From positions 1 through 64,000 of the forward strand of contig JAVBNX010000002.1 of assembly GCA_031551275.1 (NCBI GenBank): DNA of 64,000 nt, in the 5' to 3' direction. The notes under the pieces are model-generated. The model searched no databases. It saw only the letters and a program-made list of their open reading frames with translations, and had not been told where the DNA came from. Numbering within the stretch: position 1 is the stretch's first letter; every line of letters starts with the position of its first letter. Both the position numbers and the translations under genes were made by a program. The DNA is from JAVBMJ01 sp031551275 (GTDB lineage: Bacteria > Bacteroidota > Bacteroidia > Bacteroidales > Rikenellaceae). Positions 51,622 to 60,588 of this stretch are shown here, one piece after another.

Positions 51622-52482
51622 TTACAGCGCGCCATCGAATTTGAGGCTCATGTCCAAACTCCTGATCTGGTGGGTCAGCGCCCCCACGGAGACGAAATCG
51701 ACCCCGCAGAGGGCGTACTCCCTCAGGTTTTTGAGCGTGATCCCGCCCGAGGACTCGATCTCGCACCGTTTGGCTATCATAGCGACGGCCTTGCGCGTCA
51801 TCTCCGGCGTGAAGTTATCCAGCATGATCCTGTCCGCCCCTCCCGATGCAAATACCTCGCCGATATCCTCCAGGCTCCTCACTTCGACCTCGATCTTCAG
51901 GTCGCGCCCCGTTCGGGCGAGGTACTCGCGGCATTTTGCGAGTGCCTGCGGGATGCCGCCCGCGAAGTCTATGTGGTTGTCCTTGAGGATGATCATATCG
52001 AAAAGCCCCATCCGGTGGTTGGCCCCGCCGCCGAGTTCAACCGCCATCTTGTCGAGCACCCGCATCCCGGGCGTGGTTTTGCGGGTGTCGAGCACCTTGC
52101 AGGGCAGCTCTTTTATCTCGTCCGCGTAGACGGCGGTCTGGGTGGCCACCCCGCTCATCCGCTGCATGATGTTCAACACGATCCGCTCGGCCTGCAAAAG
52201 CCCGCGTACGCGCCCTTCGACCAGAAAAGCGATCTCCCCAGGTTTTACCCGCGCCCCGTCGCCGATCATCAACTCGAACCGGTTGCCCGGCACGAGCCTG
52301 TCGAACGCCATGCGGGCAATCTCCACGCCCGCCAAAACGCCTTCATCCTTGATTAACAGCTTCATGCGCCCCATTGCCTGTTCGGGGATGGTGCTCAGGG
52401 AGGAGTGGTCGCCGTCGCCGATATCCTCCCGGATGGCCAGTTCCAACAACTCGTCGACAAAAGGAATGTACTCCGATTTCAT
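51622..52482 (-). CDS. nadC: Nicotinate-nucleotide pyrophosphorylase (carboxylating)
   Basis: 286 residues with the start at 52482 (MKSEYIPFVDELLELAIREDIG), the usual NadC length; the open frame upstream is leader. It turns quinolinate and PRPP into nicotinate mononucleotide in NAD synthesis. Visible: EDIGDGDHSS, NIMQRMSGVATQT, LDTRKTTPGMR, GGGANHRMGL, and SGGITLKNLREYA, all quinolinate/PRPP-binding stretches. nadA and nadB are not in the window. Confidence 0.94.
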   Translation of the reverse strand: MKSEYIPFVDELLELAIREDIGDGDHSSLSTIPEQAMGRMKLLIKDEGVLAGVEIARMAFDRLVPGNRFELMIGDGARVKPGEIAFLVEGRVRGLLQAERIVLNIMQRMSGVATQTAVYADEIKELPCKVLDTRKTTPGMRVLDKMAVELGGGANHRMGLFDMIILKDNHIDFAGGIPQALAKCREYLARTGRDLKIEVEVRSLEDIGEVFASGGADRIMLDNFTPEMTRKAVAMIAKRCEIESSGGITLKNLREYALCGVDFVSVGALTHQIRSLDMSLKFDGAL

Positions 52483-52523
52483 AAATTTTCTTAAAAAATG
52501 ATAAACCCTATTGCAAAAATCCC

Positions 52524-52577
52524 TACCTTTGCCACAAATTTTTAACAATCGGGACGCAGTTATTTGCCGCAAAGATA
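52524..52577. promoter_or_regulatory. Divergent promoters of nadC (minus) and ilvD (plus)
   Basis: TACCTTTG on the plus strand (52524-52531) is about 52 nt before the ilvD ATG. TATCTTTG on the minus strand (52577-52570) would start nadC transcription near 52564. The boxes face each other, so the two transcripts would overlap by about 30 nt at their 5' ends. Confidence 0.5.
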
Positions 52578-52583
52578 GGAAAA

Positions 52584-54401
52584 ATGGGGAAACTGAGAAG
52601 TAGCACGGCGACGGAGGGACGGAAAATGGCAGGGGCTCGAAGCCTCTGGCGCGCCAACGGCATGCGCGAGGAGCAGTTCGGGCAGCCGGTAATCGCCATT
52701 GTCAACTCCTTTACCCAGTTCGTACCGGGCCACACCCACCTGCACCGGATCGGCCAGAAGATGAAGGCCCTGATCGAGGAGAGGGGCTGCTTCGCGGCGG
52801 AATTCGACACGATCGCCATCGACGACGGGATCGCCATGGGCCACAGCGGCATGCTCTACTCGCTGCCCTCGCGGGACCTGATCGCCGACAGCGTGGAGTA
52901 CATGGTCCAGGCCCACTGCGCCGACGCGATGGTCTGCATCTCCAACTGCGACAAAGTAACCCCGGGCATGCTGATGGCGGCCATGCGGCTGAACATCCCC
53001 GCCGTGTTCGTCTCGGGCGGCCCGATGGAGGCCGGCGAGATGGACGGCGAGAACTGGGACCTGATCGACATCATGGTCAAGGGCGCCGACCCCGAGGTCA
53101 GCGACGAGATGGTCGAGCGGCTCTCCAAATCGGCCTGCCCCACCTGCGGATCGTGCTCGGGCATGTTCACGGCCAACTCGATGAACTGCCTCTGCGAGGC
53201 TTTGGGCATGGCCCTGCCCGGCAACGGGACGGTGCTCGCGACCCACAGCCTGCGGGGCGGATTGTTCGAAAAGGCGGCCGACCTGATCGTCGACAACGCC
53301 AAACGCCACTACTTCAACGACGAGGACAGCGTTTTGCCGCGCAGCATAGCCACCCGCGAAGCCTTTCTAAACGCCATGACGCTGGATATCGCGATGGGAG
53401 GCTCCTCGAACACGGTTTTGCACCTGCTGGCCATCGCCAATGAAGCCGAGGTCGAATTCTCCATGCAGGACATCGACCGCCTGTCGAGGCGCGTCCCCGT
53501 GCTTTGCAAGGTCGCGCCCAACACGCGCAAATACCATATCCAGGACGTCAACCGCGCAGGCGGCATCCTCTCGATCATGGGAGAGCTGGACCGCGCGGGG
53601 CTGGTCGACACCTCGGTCAAACGCATCGACGTACCCACCCTCAAACAGGCCATCCTCCAGAACGATATCCTCAGCCCGCAGGCCACCCCGCAGGCATTGG
53701 AGAGGGCGCTATCCGCCCCCGGGGGCTATTTCAACATACAATTGGGCTCCCAGTCGAACGCCTACCCCGACGCGGACACCGACCGGGAGAACGGCTGCAT
53801 CCGCGACGCCGCCCACGCCTACTCCAAGGACGGGGGGCTGGCGGTCCTGTTCGGCAACATCGCACGCAACGGCTGCATCGTCAAGACGGCCGGGGTGGAC
53901 CCTTCCGTACTCCGCTTCCAGGGCAAAGCCCGCGTCTTCGAGTCGCAGGAGCAGGCCTCGGCGGGCATTTTGAACGGCAAAGTACAGGCGGGCGACGTGG
54001 TGGTCATCCGCTACGAAGGCCCCAAAGGCGGCCCGGGTATGCAGGAGATGCTCTACCCGACCTCCTATTTAAAGAGCGTGAAGCTCGATAAGGCGTGCGC
54101 CCTGCTGACCGACGGGCGCTTCTCGGGGGGGACCTCGGGCCTGAGCATCGGACACGTATCCCCCGAGGCGGCAGCCGGGGGCGAGATCGCATTGATACAG
54201 GACGGCGATGCGATCGGGATCGATATTCCGGACAGGAGGATATGGGTTAGTGTGGACCCGGCGGAGTTTGAGCTTCGCCGCCAAGCGATCCACGAGTTCA
54301 AGCCCGCCGACCGCGACCGCAAGGTATCCAAAGCCTTGCGCGCCTACGCCTCGATGGCCTCTTCGGCCGACAAGGGAGGCGTGAGGGAGCTAAAAGACTG
54401 A
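52584..54401 (+). CDS. ilvD: Dihydroxy-acid dehydratase
   Basis: 605 residues, IlvD/Edd family. Iron-sulfur cysteines appear in CISNCDKVTPGM and CPTCGSCSGMFTANSMNC; GGPMEAG and GRFSGGTSGLSIGHVSPEAAAGG are further hallmarks. It dehydrates 2,3-dihydroxy-acids to the 2-keto acids of valine and isoleucine synthesis. First gene of the ilv operon. Confidence 0.96.
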   Translation: MGKLRSSTATEGRKMAGARSLWRANGMREEQFGQPVIAIVNSFTQFVPGHTHLHRIGQKMKALIEERGCFAAEFDTIAIDDGIAMGHSGMLYSLPSRDLIADSVEYMVQAHCADAMVCISNCDKVTPGMLMAAMRLNIPAVFVSGGPMEAGEMDGENWDLIDIMVKGADPEVSDEMVERLSKSACPTCGSCSGMFTANSMNCLCEALGMALPGNGTVLATHSLRGGLFEKAADLIVDNAKRHYFNDEDSVLPRSIATREAFLNAMTLDIAMGGSSNTVLHLLAIANEAEVEFSMQDIDRLSRRVPVLCKVAPNTRKYHIQDVNRAGGILSIMGELDRAGLVDTSVKRIDVPTLKQAILQNDILSPQATPQALERALSAPGGYFNIQLGSQSNAYPDADTDRENGCIRDAAHAYSKDGGLAVLFGNIARNGCIVKTAGVDPSVLRFQGKARVFESQEQASAGILNGKVQAGDVVVIRYEGPKGGPGMQEMLYPTSYLKSVKLDKACALLTDGRFSGGTSGLSIGHVSPEAAAGGEIALIQDGDAIGIDIPDRRIWVSVDPAEFELRRQAIHEFKPADRDRKVSKALRAYASMASSADKGGVRELKD

Positions 54402-54423
54402 ATGTAAAAACGTAAAAAGAGAG

Positions 54424-54441
54424 CGGGAACCTGTGTTCCCG
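54424..54441 (+). promoter_or_regulatory. Hairpin between ilvD and ilvB
   Basis: CGGGAAC-CTGT-GTTCCCG forms a 7-bp perfect stem in the 48-bp gap, ending 9 nt before the ilvB ATG. There is no T-tract, so it is not a standard terminator. It could modulate ilvB translation or stabilise the message. Confidence 0.5.
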
Positions 54442-54449
54442 GTATATAT

Positions 54450-56153
54450 ATGCCTAACAAACAAAGAATAGCGGGTGGAGAGGCGTTGCTTCGAAGCCTG
54501 ATCGAGGAGGGGGTCGACATCCTGTTCGGTTATCCGGGCGGTCAGGTCATACCCATTTACGACTACCTGTACGACTACCGCGACCGCCTCAACCACATTC
54601 TTACGCGCCACGAGCAGGGCGCCGTCCACGCCGCACAGGGCTACGCCCGGGTAACGGGCAGGGTCGGGGTCTGCCTGGCCACCTCGGGCCCCGGGGCGAC
54701 CAACCTGGTCACGGGGATTACCGACGCGATGATCGACTCGACCCCCCTGGTCTGCATCACGGGCCAGGTCCCGGCCACGCTGCTGGGTACCGACGCCTTC
54801 CAGGAGGCGGATATCGTCTCGATGACCATCCCGGTTACCAAGTGGAACTTCCAGGTCACGGCCGCCAGCGAGATCCCCGGCGCCATCGCCAAAGCGTTTT
54901 ATATCGCCCGGTCGGGCAGGCCCGGGCCGGTTCTTATCGACATCACCAAGAACGCGCAGGTCGAGATGATGGAGTACGCCTACCGTCCCTGCGAGGGGCT
55001 GCGCAGCTACTCCCCGCGCCCGGTAGTGGACAAGGACGCCATCCAAAAAGCGGTCGGAATGATCAACGCGGCCGAGCGCCCCATCATCCTGGTCGGGCAG
55101 GGCGTCAAGCTCTCCGGCGCGGAGAAAGAGCTGATCGCGCTGGCCGAGGCGGGCCATATCCCCATGGCCACGACCCTGATGGGCATCTCGGCCATCCCCA
55201 ACGACCATCCCTTGATGATGGGCAACCTGGGTATGCACGGCAACCTGGCCCCCAACGAGATGAGCCAGCGGAGCGATCTGATCGTCTCGATCGGCATGCG
55301 CTTCTCGGACCGGGTCACGGGCGACGTATCCTCATACGCCCCCTGGGCGCAGATCATCCACATCGACATCGACGCGGCCGAGCTGGGCAAGAACCTTAGG
55401 CTCGATTTGGGCATTCACGCCGACGCGAAGGACGCGATCCTGGCCCTGATGGAGGGGATCGAGTACCGCGACCGGAGCGAATGGTTCGCCATCGCGGGCG
55501 AAAAACGCCAGGAGGAGCACGAAAAGGTGGTCGTCCCGAGCGTCAGGCCCGAGGAGGGGATCATTACCATGGCCGAGGTGCTGCAAAAGCTGGCCGTACT
55601 GGCCAGGGGCGAGGCGGTGATCGTTACCGACGTCGGCCAGAACCAGATGTTCAGCGCGAGGTACTCGCGGTTCAAAAACACCCGCAGCTTTATTACCTCG
55701 GGCGGCCTGGGCACAATGGGCTTCGGCCTTCCCGCCGCCATCGGCGCCAAGCTGGGCGCGCAGGATAAGACCGTGGTCGCGGTCCTCGGCGACGGGGGCC
55801 TGCAGATGACCATCCAGGAGCTGGGAACGATCATGCAGAACCACATCGGGGTCAAGGTCCTGGTGCTGAACAACTCCTTTTTGGGGATGGTGCGCCAGTG
55901 GCAGGACCTGTTCTACAACAAAAGGTATTCGTTCACCGAACTCGAAAACCCCGACTTCGTGACCGTGGCCAAGGCCTACGGCATCCCGGGGCAGAGCGTG
56001 GGCACGAGCGCGGAGCTCGAAAAGGCCCTGCAACGGATGCTCGACACCGACGGCGCCTACCTGCTGGAGGTAAAGATCGCCCCCGAAGACAACGTCTTCC
56101 CGATGGTTCCCCCGGGTGCGGGATTGTCCAAACTGATATGCGAAAAGCCATGA
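54450..56153 (+). CDS. ilvB: Acetolactate synthase, large subunit
   Basis: 567 residues, thiamine-diphosphate enzyme with three domains: N-terminal PYR (FGYPGGQVIPIYDYL, catalytic Glu in HEQGAVHAAQGYAR), central FAD/nucleotide-like domain, C-terminal PP domain with GDGG...NN (LGDGGLQMTIQELG, LNNSFLGMVRQWQ). It joins pyruvate units to acetolactate. The stop codon overlaps the small-subunit start (ATGA). Confidence 0.96.
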   Translation: MPNKQRIAGGEALLRSLIEEGVDILFGYPGGQVIPIYDYLYDYRDRLNHILTRHEQGAVHAAQGYARVTGRVGVCLATSGPGATNLVTGITDAMIDSTPLVCITGQVPATLLGTDAFQEADIVSMTIPVTKWNFQVTAASEIPGAIAKAFYIARSGRPGPVLIDITKNAQVEMMEYAYRPCEGLRSYSPRPVVDKDAIQKAVGMINAAERPIILVGQGVKLSGAEKELIALAEAGHIPMATTLMGISAIPNDHPLMMGNLGMHGNLAPNEMSQRSDLIVSIGMRFSDRVTGDVSSYAPWAQIIHIDIDAAELGKNLRLDLGIHADAKDAILALMEGIEYRDRSEWFAIAGEKRQEEHEKVVVPSVRPEEGIITMAEVLQKLAVLARGEAVIVTDVGQNQMFSARYSRFKNTRSFITSGGLGTMGFGLPAAIGAKLGAQDKTVVAVLGDGGLQMTIQELGTIMQNHIGVKVLVLNNSFLGMVRQWQDLFYNKRYSFTELENPDFVTVAKAYGIPGQSVGTSAELEKALQRMLDTDGAYLLEVKIAPEDNVFPMVPPGAGLSKLICEKP

Positions 56154-56665
56154 ACCAGGAGTATATAGTTATCGCCTTCACGGAGAACCATCCGGGGGTA
56201 TTGAACAGGATCACGGCCTACTACCTGCGCCGGAAGATCAACATCGAGAGCCTGAAAGTCAGCGAGAGCTCGATCAAGGGGATCAGTATGTTCGTCATCT
56301 CGGCCTACACCACGGCGGAGATCATCGACAAGCTGGCCAAGCAGTTGAGAAACATCGTGGACGTGCTCGAAGTGGAGTACTACACCGCCGGCGAACTGAT
56401 CACCCAGGAGATCGCCCTGTACAAGGTATCCACCAAAACGCTGCGCAACAGCCGGGTCGACACCCTGGCCATGAAGTGGGGCGCGCGGCTGATCGAGATT
56501 ACCCCCCGTTACGTGGTGGTCGAGAAGACCGGCTCGCGGGAGGACATCGAGGAGCTGCACAGGGAGCTCATGCAGGACGGCGTGCTGCTGGAATTTACCC
56601 GCTCGGGCAGCGTGGTGCTGCACCGGGAGTCGATCGACGACATTTTGAACGAATTGGACAAATAA
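56150..56665 (+). CDS. ilvN: Acetolactate synthase, small regulatory subunit
   Basis: 171 residues with the start at 56150 in the ATGA overlap. N-terminal ACT domain (YIVIAFTENHPGVLNRITAYYLRRKINIESL) that in the family binds valine for feedback inhibition, then the C-terminal ALS-small domain. An in-frame ATG at 56138 adds four residues and cannot be excluded. Confidence 0.94.
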   Translation: MNQEYIVIAFTENHPGVLNRITAYYLRRKINIESLKVSESSIKGISMFVISAYTTAEIIDKLAKQLRNIVDVLEVEYYTAGELITQEIALYKVSTKTLRNSRVDTLAMKWGARLIEITPRYVVVEKTGSREDIEELHRELMQDGVLLEFTRSGSVVLHRESIDDILNELDK

Positions 56666-56690
56666 GTTAAACGGAAAATAACAGACGAAA

Positions 56691-57743
56691 ATGGCAAAAA
56701 TGAATTTTGGGGGAACCGTCGAAAATGTGGTTACCCGTGAGGAATTCCCTCTGGAAAAAGCGCGTGAGGTATTGAAGAACGAAACCATCGCGGTAATCGG
56801 TTACGGCGTACAGGGCCCCGGCCAAAGCCTTAACCTGAAAGACAACGGTTTCAATGTGATCGTAGGCCAGAGGAAGAACTCGCCGACGTGGAAAAAGGCC
56901 GTCGACGACGGTTGGGTGGAGGGCGAGACCCTTTTCGAGATCGAGGAGGCGTGCCAAAAGGCGACTATCATCCAGTATTTGTTGTCCGACGCGGCCCAGA
57001 TCGCCGTCTGGCCGACCATCCAGAAGCACCTGACCAAAGGCAAAGCCCTCTATTTCTCGCACGGCTTCGCCATTACCTATAAGGAGCGCACGGGCATCAT
57101 CCCCCCCGCCGACGTGGACGTGATCCTGGTGGCCCCCAAGGGCTCGGGCACCTCGCTGCGCCGCCTCTTTCTGGAGGGACGCGGCCTGAACTCCTCCTAC
57201 GCCATCTTCCAGGACGCCACCGGCAAGGCCATGGAGAGGGTCACGGCGCTGGGTATCGGCGTGGGCTCGGGCTACCTGTTCGAGACCACCTTCAAAAAGG
57301 AGGTCTACTCCGATCTGACCGGCGAGCGCGGTACGCTGATGGGCGCGATCCAGGGGATCTTCGCCGCACAGTACCAGGTGCTCCGCGAGAACGGCCACAG
57401 CCCCTCCGAGGCCTTCAACGAGACCGTCGAGGAGCTGACCCAGAGCCTGATGCCGCTGGTCGCCGAGAACGGCATGGACTGGATGTACGCCAACTGCTCG
57501 ACCACGGCCCAAAGGGGCGCGTTGGACTGGTGGAAGCCTTTCCGCGACGCGAGCCTTCCCGTCTTTCAAAAGCTCTACGCCGAGGTGGCGGCCGGAAACG
57601 AGGCGCAGAGGTCGATCGACTCGAACTCGAAGCCCGATTACCGCGAGAAACTCGAAGTCGAGCTCAAGGAGCTGCGTGAGAGCGAGATGTGGCAGGCGGG
57701 AGCAGCAGTAAGGGAGTTGAGGCCCGAGAGAGCCAAGAAATAG
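56691..57743 (+). CDS. ilvC: Ketol-acid reductoisomerase
   Basis: 350 residues, Bacteroidota type. The N-terminal Rossmann domain has GYGVQGPGQSLNLKDNG and GQRKNSPTWKKA (cofactor-specificity loop). The C-terminal knotted domain carries the acidic metal ligands in DLTGERGTLMGAIQG and ETVEELTQ. It converts acetolactate to dihydroxyisovalerate. It ends the ilv operon before a strong terminator. Confidence 0.95.
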   Translation: MAKMNFGGTVENVVTREEFPLEKAREVLKNETIAVIGYGVQGPGQSLNLKDNGFNVIVGQRKNSPTWKKAVDDGWVEGETLFEIEEACQKATIIQYLLSDAAQIAVWPTIQKHLTKGKALYFSHGFAITYKERTGIIPPADVDVILVAPKGSGTSLRRLFLEGRGLNSSYAIFQDATGKAMERVTALGIGVGSGYLFETTFKKEVYSDLTGERGTLMGAIQGIFAAQYQVLRENGHSPSEAFNETVEELTQSLMPLVAENGMDWMYANCSTTAQRGALDWWKPFRDASLPVFQKLYAEVAAGNEAQRSIDSNSKPDYREKLEVELKELRESEMWQAGAAVRELRPERAKK

Positions 57744-57770
57744 GGTCCAAAAAGGCCTTTAAAATCTGAA

Positions 57771-57805
57771 AAACTCCCGGGCTCGGAAAGTTCGGGAGTT
57801 TTTTT
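57771..57805 (+). terminator. Rho-independent terminator after ilvC
   Basis: Stem AAACTCCCG with CGGGAGTTT around a 13-nt loop, followed by a run of T residues (to 57805). The pheA promoter begins immediately after it. Confidence 0.9.
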
Positions 57806-57807
57806 GT

Positions 57808-57815
57808 TAGCTTTG
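57808..57815 (+). promoter_or_regulatory. pheA operon promoter -7 box (TAGCTTTG)
   Basis: TAnnTTTG match ending 8 nt before the pheA ATG, directly after the T-tract of the ilvC terminator. The message would have a leader of only a few nucleotides. Confidence 0.55.
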
Positions 57816-57823
57816 CAACGATT

Positions 57824-58663
57824 ATGATTGTAGCAATTCAAGGGTACGAAGGATCGTTCCACCAACTCGCAGCCCGGGACTATTTCGGGCCGGGGATGGA
57901 TATGCTCTCCTGCCGCACGTTCCGCGACGTGGCGCGCGCGGTCGAGGAGGGCCGTTCCGATTTCGGGGTAATCGCCATCGAGAACTCCATCGCGGGGAGC
58001 ATCATCGCCAATTACAACATCCTTCAGAACGACAGCCTGCAGGTCTGCGGCGAGGTCTACCTGCGCATCTTCCAGAACCTGATGGTCCTGCCCGAGGTGG
58101 AAATGTGCAACATTACCGAGGTCCACTCCCACCCGATGGCGTTCCTGCAATGCCTCGACTTTCTGGAAAAGCACCCCTGGAAGCTGGTCGAGACCGAGGA
58201 CACCGCCTTCTCCGCCCGCCGCATCGCAGAGCAGGGCCTGGCCCACGCGGCGGCCATCGGGGGCGAGCTGGCGGCCGAGCTTTTCGGTTTGAAGATCATC
58301 GCACCGGAGATCAACACGATCCAGAACAACTACACCCGCTTCATGATCCTCCGGCGCAGGGAGCTGACCATCGACCCGGGGGCCAATAAGGCGTCGCTCT
58401 ATTTCAAGACCGACCACACGAAGGGCTCGCTCTTGAAGGTATTGCGCCAGATGGAGCACTCGACCATCAATTTGAGCAAGCTCCAGTCCTACCCCATCCC
58501 GAGCGAGCCGTGGCACTATTTGTTCCACGCCGATCTGGAATTCGACACATTGGACGACTACTTTTTAACGCTCGAAAGGCTCCGCCAGGTCACCGAGGAG
58601 GTGCATGTCTACGGGGTCTACGCCTCGGGGCGCGTGGTAACCGACAGGGAGATATCGCTATGA
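57824..58663 (+). CDS. pheA: Prephenate dehydratase
   Basis: 279 residues, stand-alone form. The dehydratase domain (about 1-180) has YEGSFHQLAA, ENSIAGSI and NNYTRFMIL, with the key Thr in NYTRF. A C-terminal ACT domain (about 190-275, KGSLLKVLRQMEHSTINLSKLQSYP) allows phenylalanine feedback. It makes phenylpyruvate from prephenate. Start of the aromatic operon; its stop overlaps tyrA (ATGA). Confidence 0.95.
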   Translation: MIVAIQGYEGSFHQLAARDYFGPGMDMLSCRTFRDVARAVEEGRSDFGVIAIENSIAGSIIANYNILQNDSLQVCGEVYLRIFQNLMVLPEVEMCNITEVHSHPMAFLQCLDFLEKHPWKLVETEDTAFSARRIAEQGLAHAAAIGGELAAELFGLKIIAPEINTIQNNYTRFMILRRRELTIDPGANKASLYFKTDHTKGSLLKVLRQMEHSTINLSKLQSYPIPSEPWHYLFHADLEFDTLDDYFLTLERLRQVTEEVHVYGVYASGRVVTDREISL

Positions 58664-59514
58664 GACAACTGAATATATGTGTGGTGGGCCTGGGGCTGAT
58701 CGGCGGCTCGTTCGCCCTGAACCTCAAACGGCTGGGCTTTGTCAGGCAGGCCACCGGCGTGGACGCGTCGGCCAAAAACGCCCAAAGGGCCGTCGAACTC
58801 GGCATCGTGGACAAAACTGCCGCAGACCTGGCAGCAGGCATGCAGGATGCCGATTTGATCGTGCTGGCCACCCCGGTCGACACGCTGCCCATGATCGCGG
58901 TCAAGGCCCTCAACGCGGTCAAACCCCACCAGATCATCATGGACGCGGGCTCGACCAAAGGAGAGTTGTGCGAGATCATCGCCCTGCACCCCAACCGGGG
59001 GCGGTTCGTGGCCACCCACCCCATGTGGGGTACGGAGAACAGTGGCCCCGACGCGGCCCTGGAAGTGGGCTTTTCGGGGCGCACGGCCGTGATCTGCGAG
59101 GCGGAGAAGAGCGACCCCGACGCGCTGGCGTTGATCGAAGGGATCTACACCGCCCTCGATATGCCGATCAAGCACATGACCGCCGAGGACCAGGACCTGC
59201 ACACGGCCTACGTGTCGCACATCTCCCACGTTACCTCTTACGCCCTGGCCCTGACCGTGTTGGAGAAGGAGCGCGAGGAGGAGACCATTTTCGACCTGGC
59301 GGGCGGCGGCTTCGAGAGCACGGCCCGCCTGGCCAAGAGCCCGGCCAGCATGTGGGCTCCGATCTTCAAACAGAACAAATACAACGTGCTGGACGTCTTG
59401 CGCGAACACATCCACCAGTTGCAGATCCTGCGGCGGATGATCGAGCGCGACGAGTACGACCAGCTTTACGCGGCCCTGGAAAAGGCCAATACGATCCGAA
59501 GAATACTGAAATGA
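58660..59514 (+). CDS. tyrA: Prephenate dehydrogenase
   Basis: 284 residues with the start at 58660 in the ATGA overlap. NAD-binding VVGLGLIGGSFALNLK at the N-terminus, DAGSTKGELC and HPMWGTENSGPDAA with the catalytic His, then the helical dimerisation domain. It makes 4-hydroxyphenylpyruvate for tyrosine. Its stop overlaps the next start as ATGA. Confidence 0.94.
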   Translation: MRQLNICVVGLGLIGGSFALNLKRLGFVRQATGVDASAKNAQRAVELGIVDKTAADLAAGMQDADLIVLATPVDTLPMIAVKALNAVKPHQIIMDAGSTKGELCEIIALHPNRGRFVATHPMWGTENSGPDAALEVGFSGRTAVICEAEKSDPDALALIEGIYTALDMPIKHMTAEDQDLHTAYVSHISHVTSYALALTVLEKEREEETIFDLAGGGFESTARLAKSPASMWAPIFKQNKYNVLDVLREHIHQLQILRRMIERDEYDQLYAALEKANTIRRILK

Positions 59515-60581
59515 GCGAAAAATTCGATATGAAAAGCAAGCGCCCCCTCATCATAGCCGGGCCTTGCAGTGTGGAGAGCGAGCAGCAAACCCTTTCCACG
59601 TGCCGTGCAATCGCCGCCACGGGCAAAGTGGACCTTTTGCGCGGCGGGGTGTGGAAACCCCGCACCAAACCCGGCTCCTTCGAGGGGTCGGGCATCCGGG
59701 GGCTGGCCTGGCTGGCCAAGGCCCGCGAGGAGACCGGCCTGCCGATCGGCGTGGAGGTCGCCACGGCCAAGCACGTGGAAAGCGCGCTGGAGTACGGCGT
59801 GGACGTGCTTTGGATCGGGGCCCGGACCACGGGCAACCCCTTCAGCGTGCAGGAGGTGGCCGACGCGTTAAGGGGCAGTGATGTGACCGTGCTGGTCAAG
59901 AACCCCCTCAACCCCGACGCCGACCTGTGGGCGGGTGCGGTAGCACGGCTCCAGAACGCCGGGGTCAGCGAGGAGCGCCTGGGATTGATCCTGCGCGGAT
60001 TCTCCCACTACGGCAACTCGAAATACCGGAACAATCCCATGTGGCACGTGGCGCTCGAGATGCGCAACCGCCTGCCCCAACTGCCCATGATCTGCGACCC
60101 GAGCCATATCGCCGGGTGCAGGGAATACCTGTATGAAATCAGCCAGAAGGCGGCCGATTTGCGCTTCGACGGTTTGATCGTCGAGAGCCACATCTGCCCC
60201 GAGAAGGCCCTGAGCGACGCCAGCCAGCAGCTTACCCCGGAGGATTTCCTCTCGCTGATCGACAAGATCAACTGGAGGGCCGGGATGACCGACGACCCCG
60301 AATTCATCAGCGCGCTCGAGCAGTTCCGCGACCAGATCGACCAGTTGGACGCCGAGGTGTTCGAACTGCTGGCCAAGCGGATGAAGGTCGCCGAGGAGAT
60401 CGGCCGCGTCAAGCGCCAGAACAACGTGGCTATCCTGCAGGGGGGCCGCTGGTCCAACATCGTGGACAAGGTCAAAGCCCAGGCCCCGAGGCTGGGCCTG
60501 AGCGAGGAGTTCCTGCACACCATCCTGGAAGCCATACACATCGAGAGTATCAACAAGCAGAACGAAATAATGAACCAATAG
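59511..60581 (+). CDS. aroF: Bifunctional DAHP synthase / chorismate mutase
   Basis: 356 residues. Residues about 10-265 are a class I KdsA-like DAHP synthase (IAGPCSVES, RGGVWKPRTKPGSFEG, CDPSHIAG with metal ligands). Residues about 272-350 are a type II chorismate mutase helix bundle (LEQFRDQIDQLDAEVFELLAKRMKVAEEIGRVK). It controls the first step of the shikimate pathway and the branch step to prephenate in one chain. The aminotransferase that accompanies these genes in other Bacteroidota, as I recall it, is missing here. Confidence 0.94.
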   Translation: MSEKFDMKSKRPLIIAGPCSVESEQQTLSTCRAIAATGKVDLLRGGVWKPRTKPGSFEGSGIRGLAWLAKAREETGLPIGVEVATAKHVESALEYGVDVLWIGARTTGNPFSVQEVADALRGSDVTVLVKNPLNPDADLWAGAVARLQNAGVSEERLGLILRGFSHYGNSKYRNNPMWHVALEMRNRLPQLPMICDPSHIAGCREYLYEISQKAADLRFDGLIVESHICPEKALSDASQQLTPEDFLSLIDKINWRAGMTDDPEFISALEQFRDQIDQLDAEVFELLAKRMKVAEEIGRVKRQNNVAILQGGRWSNIVDKVKAQAPRLGLSEEFLHTILEAIHIESINKQNEIMNQ

Positions 60582-60588
60582 CCGGACC

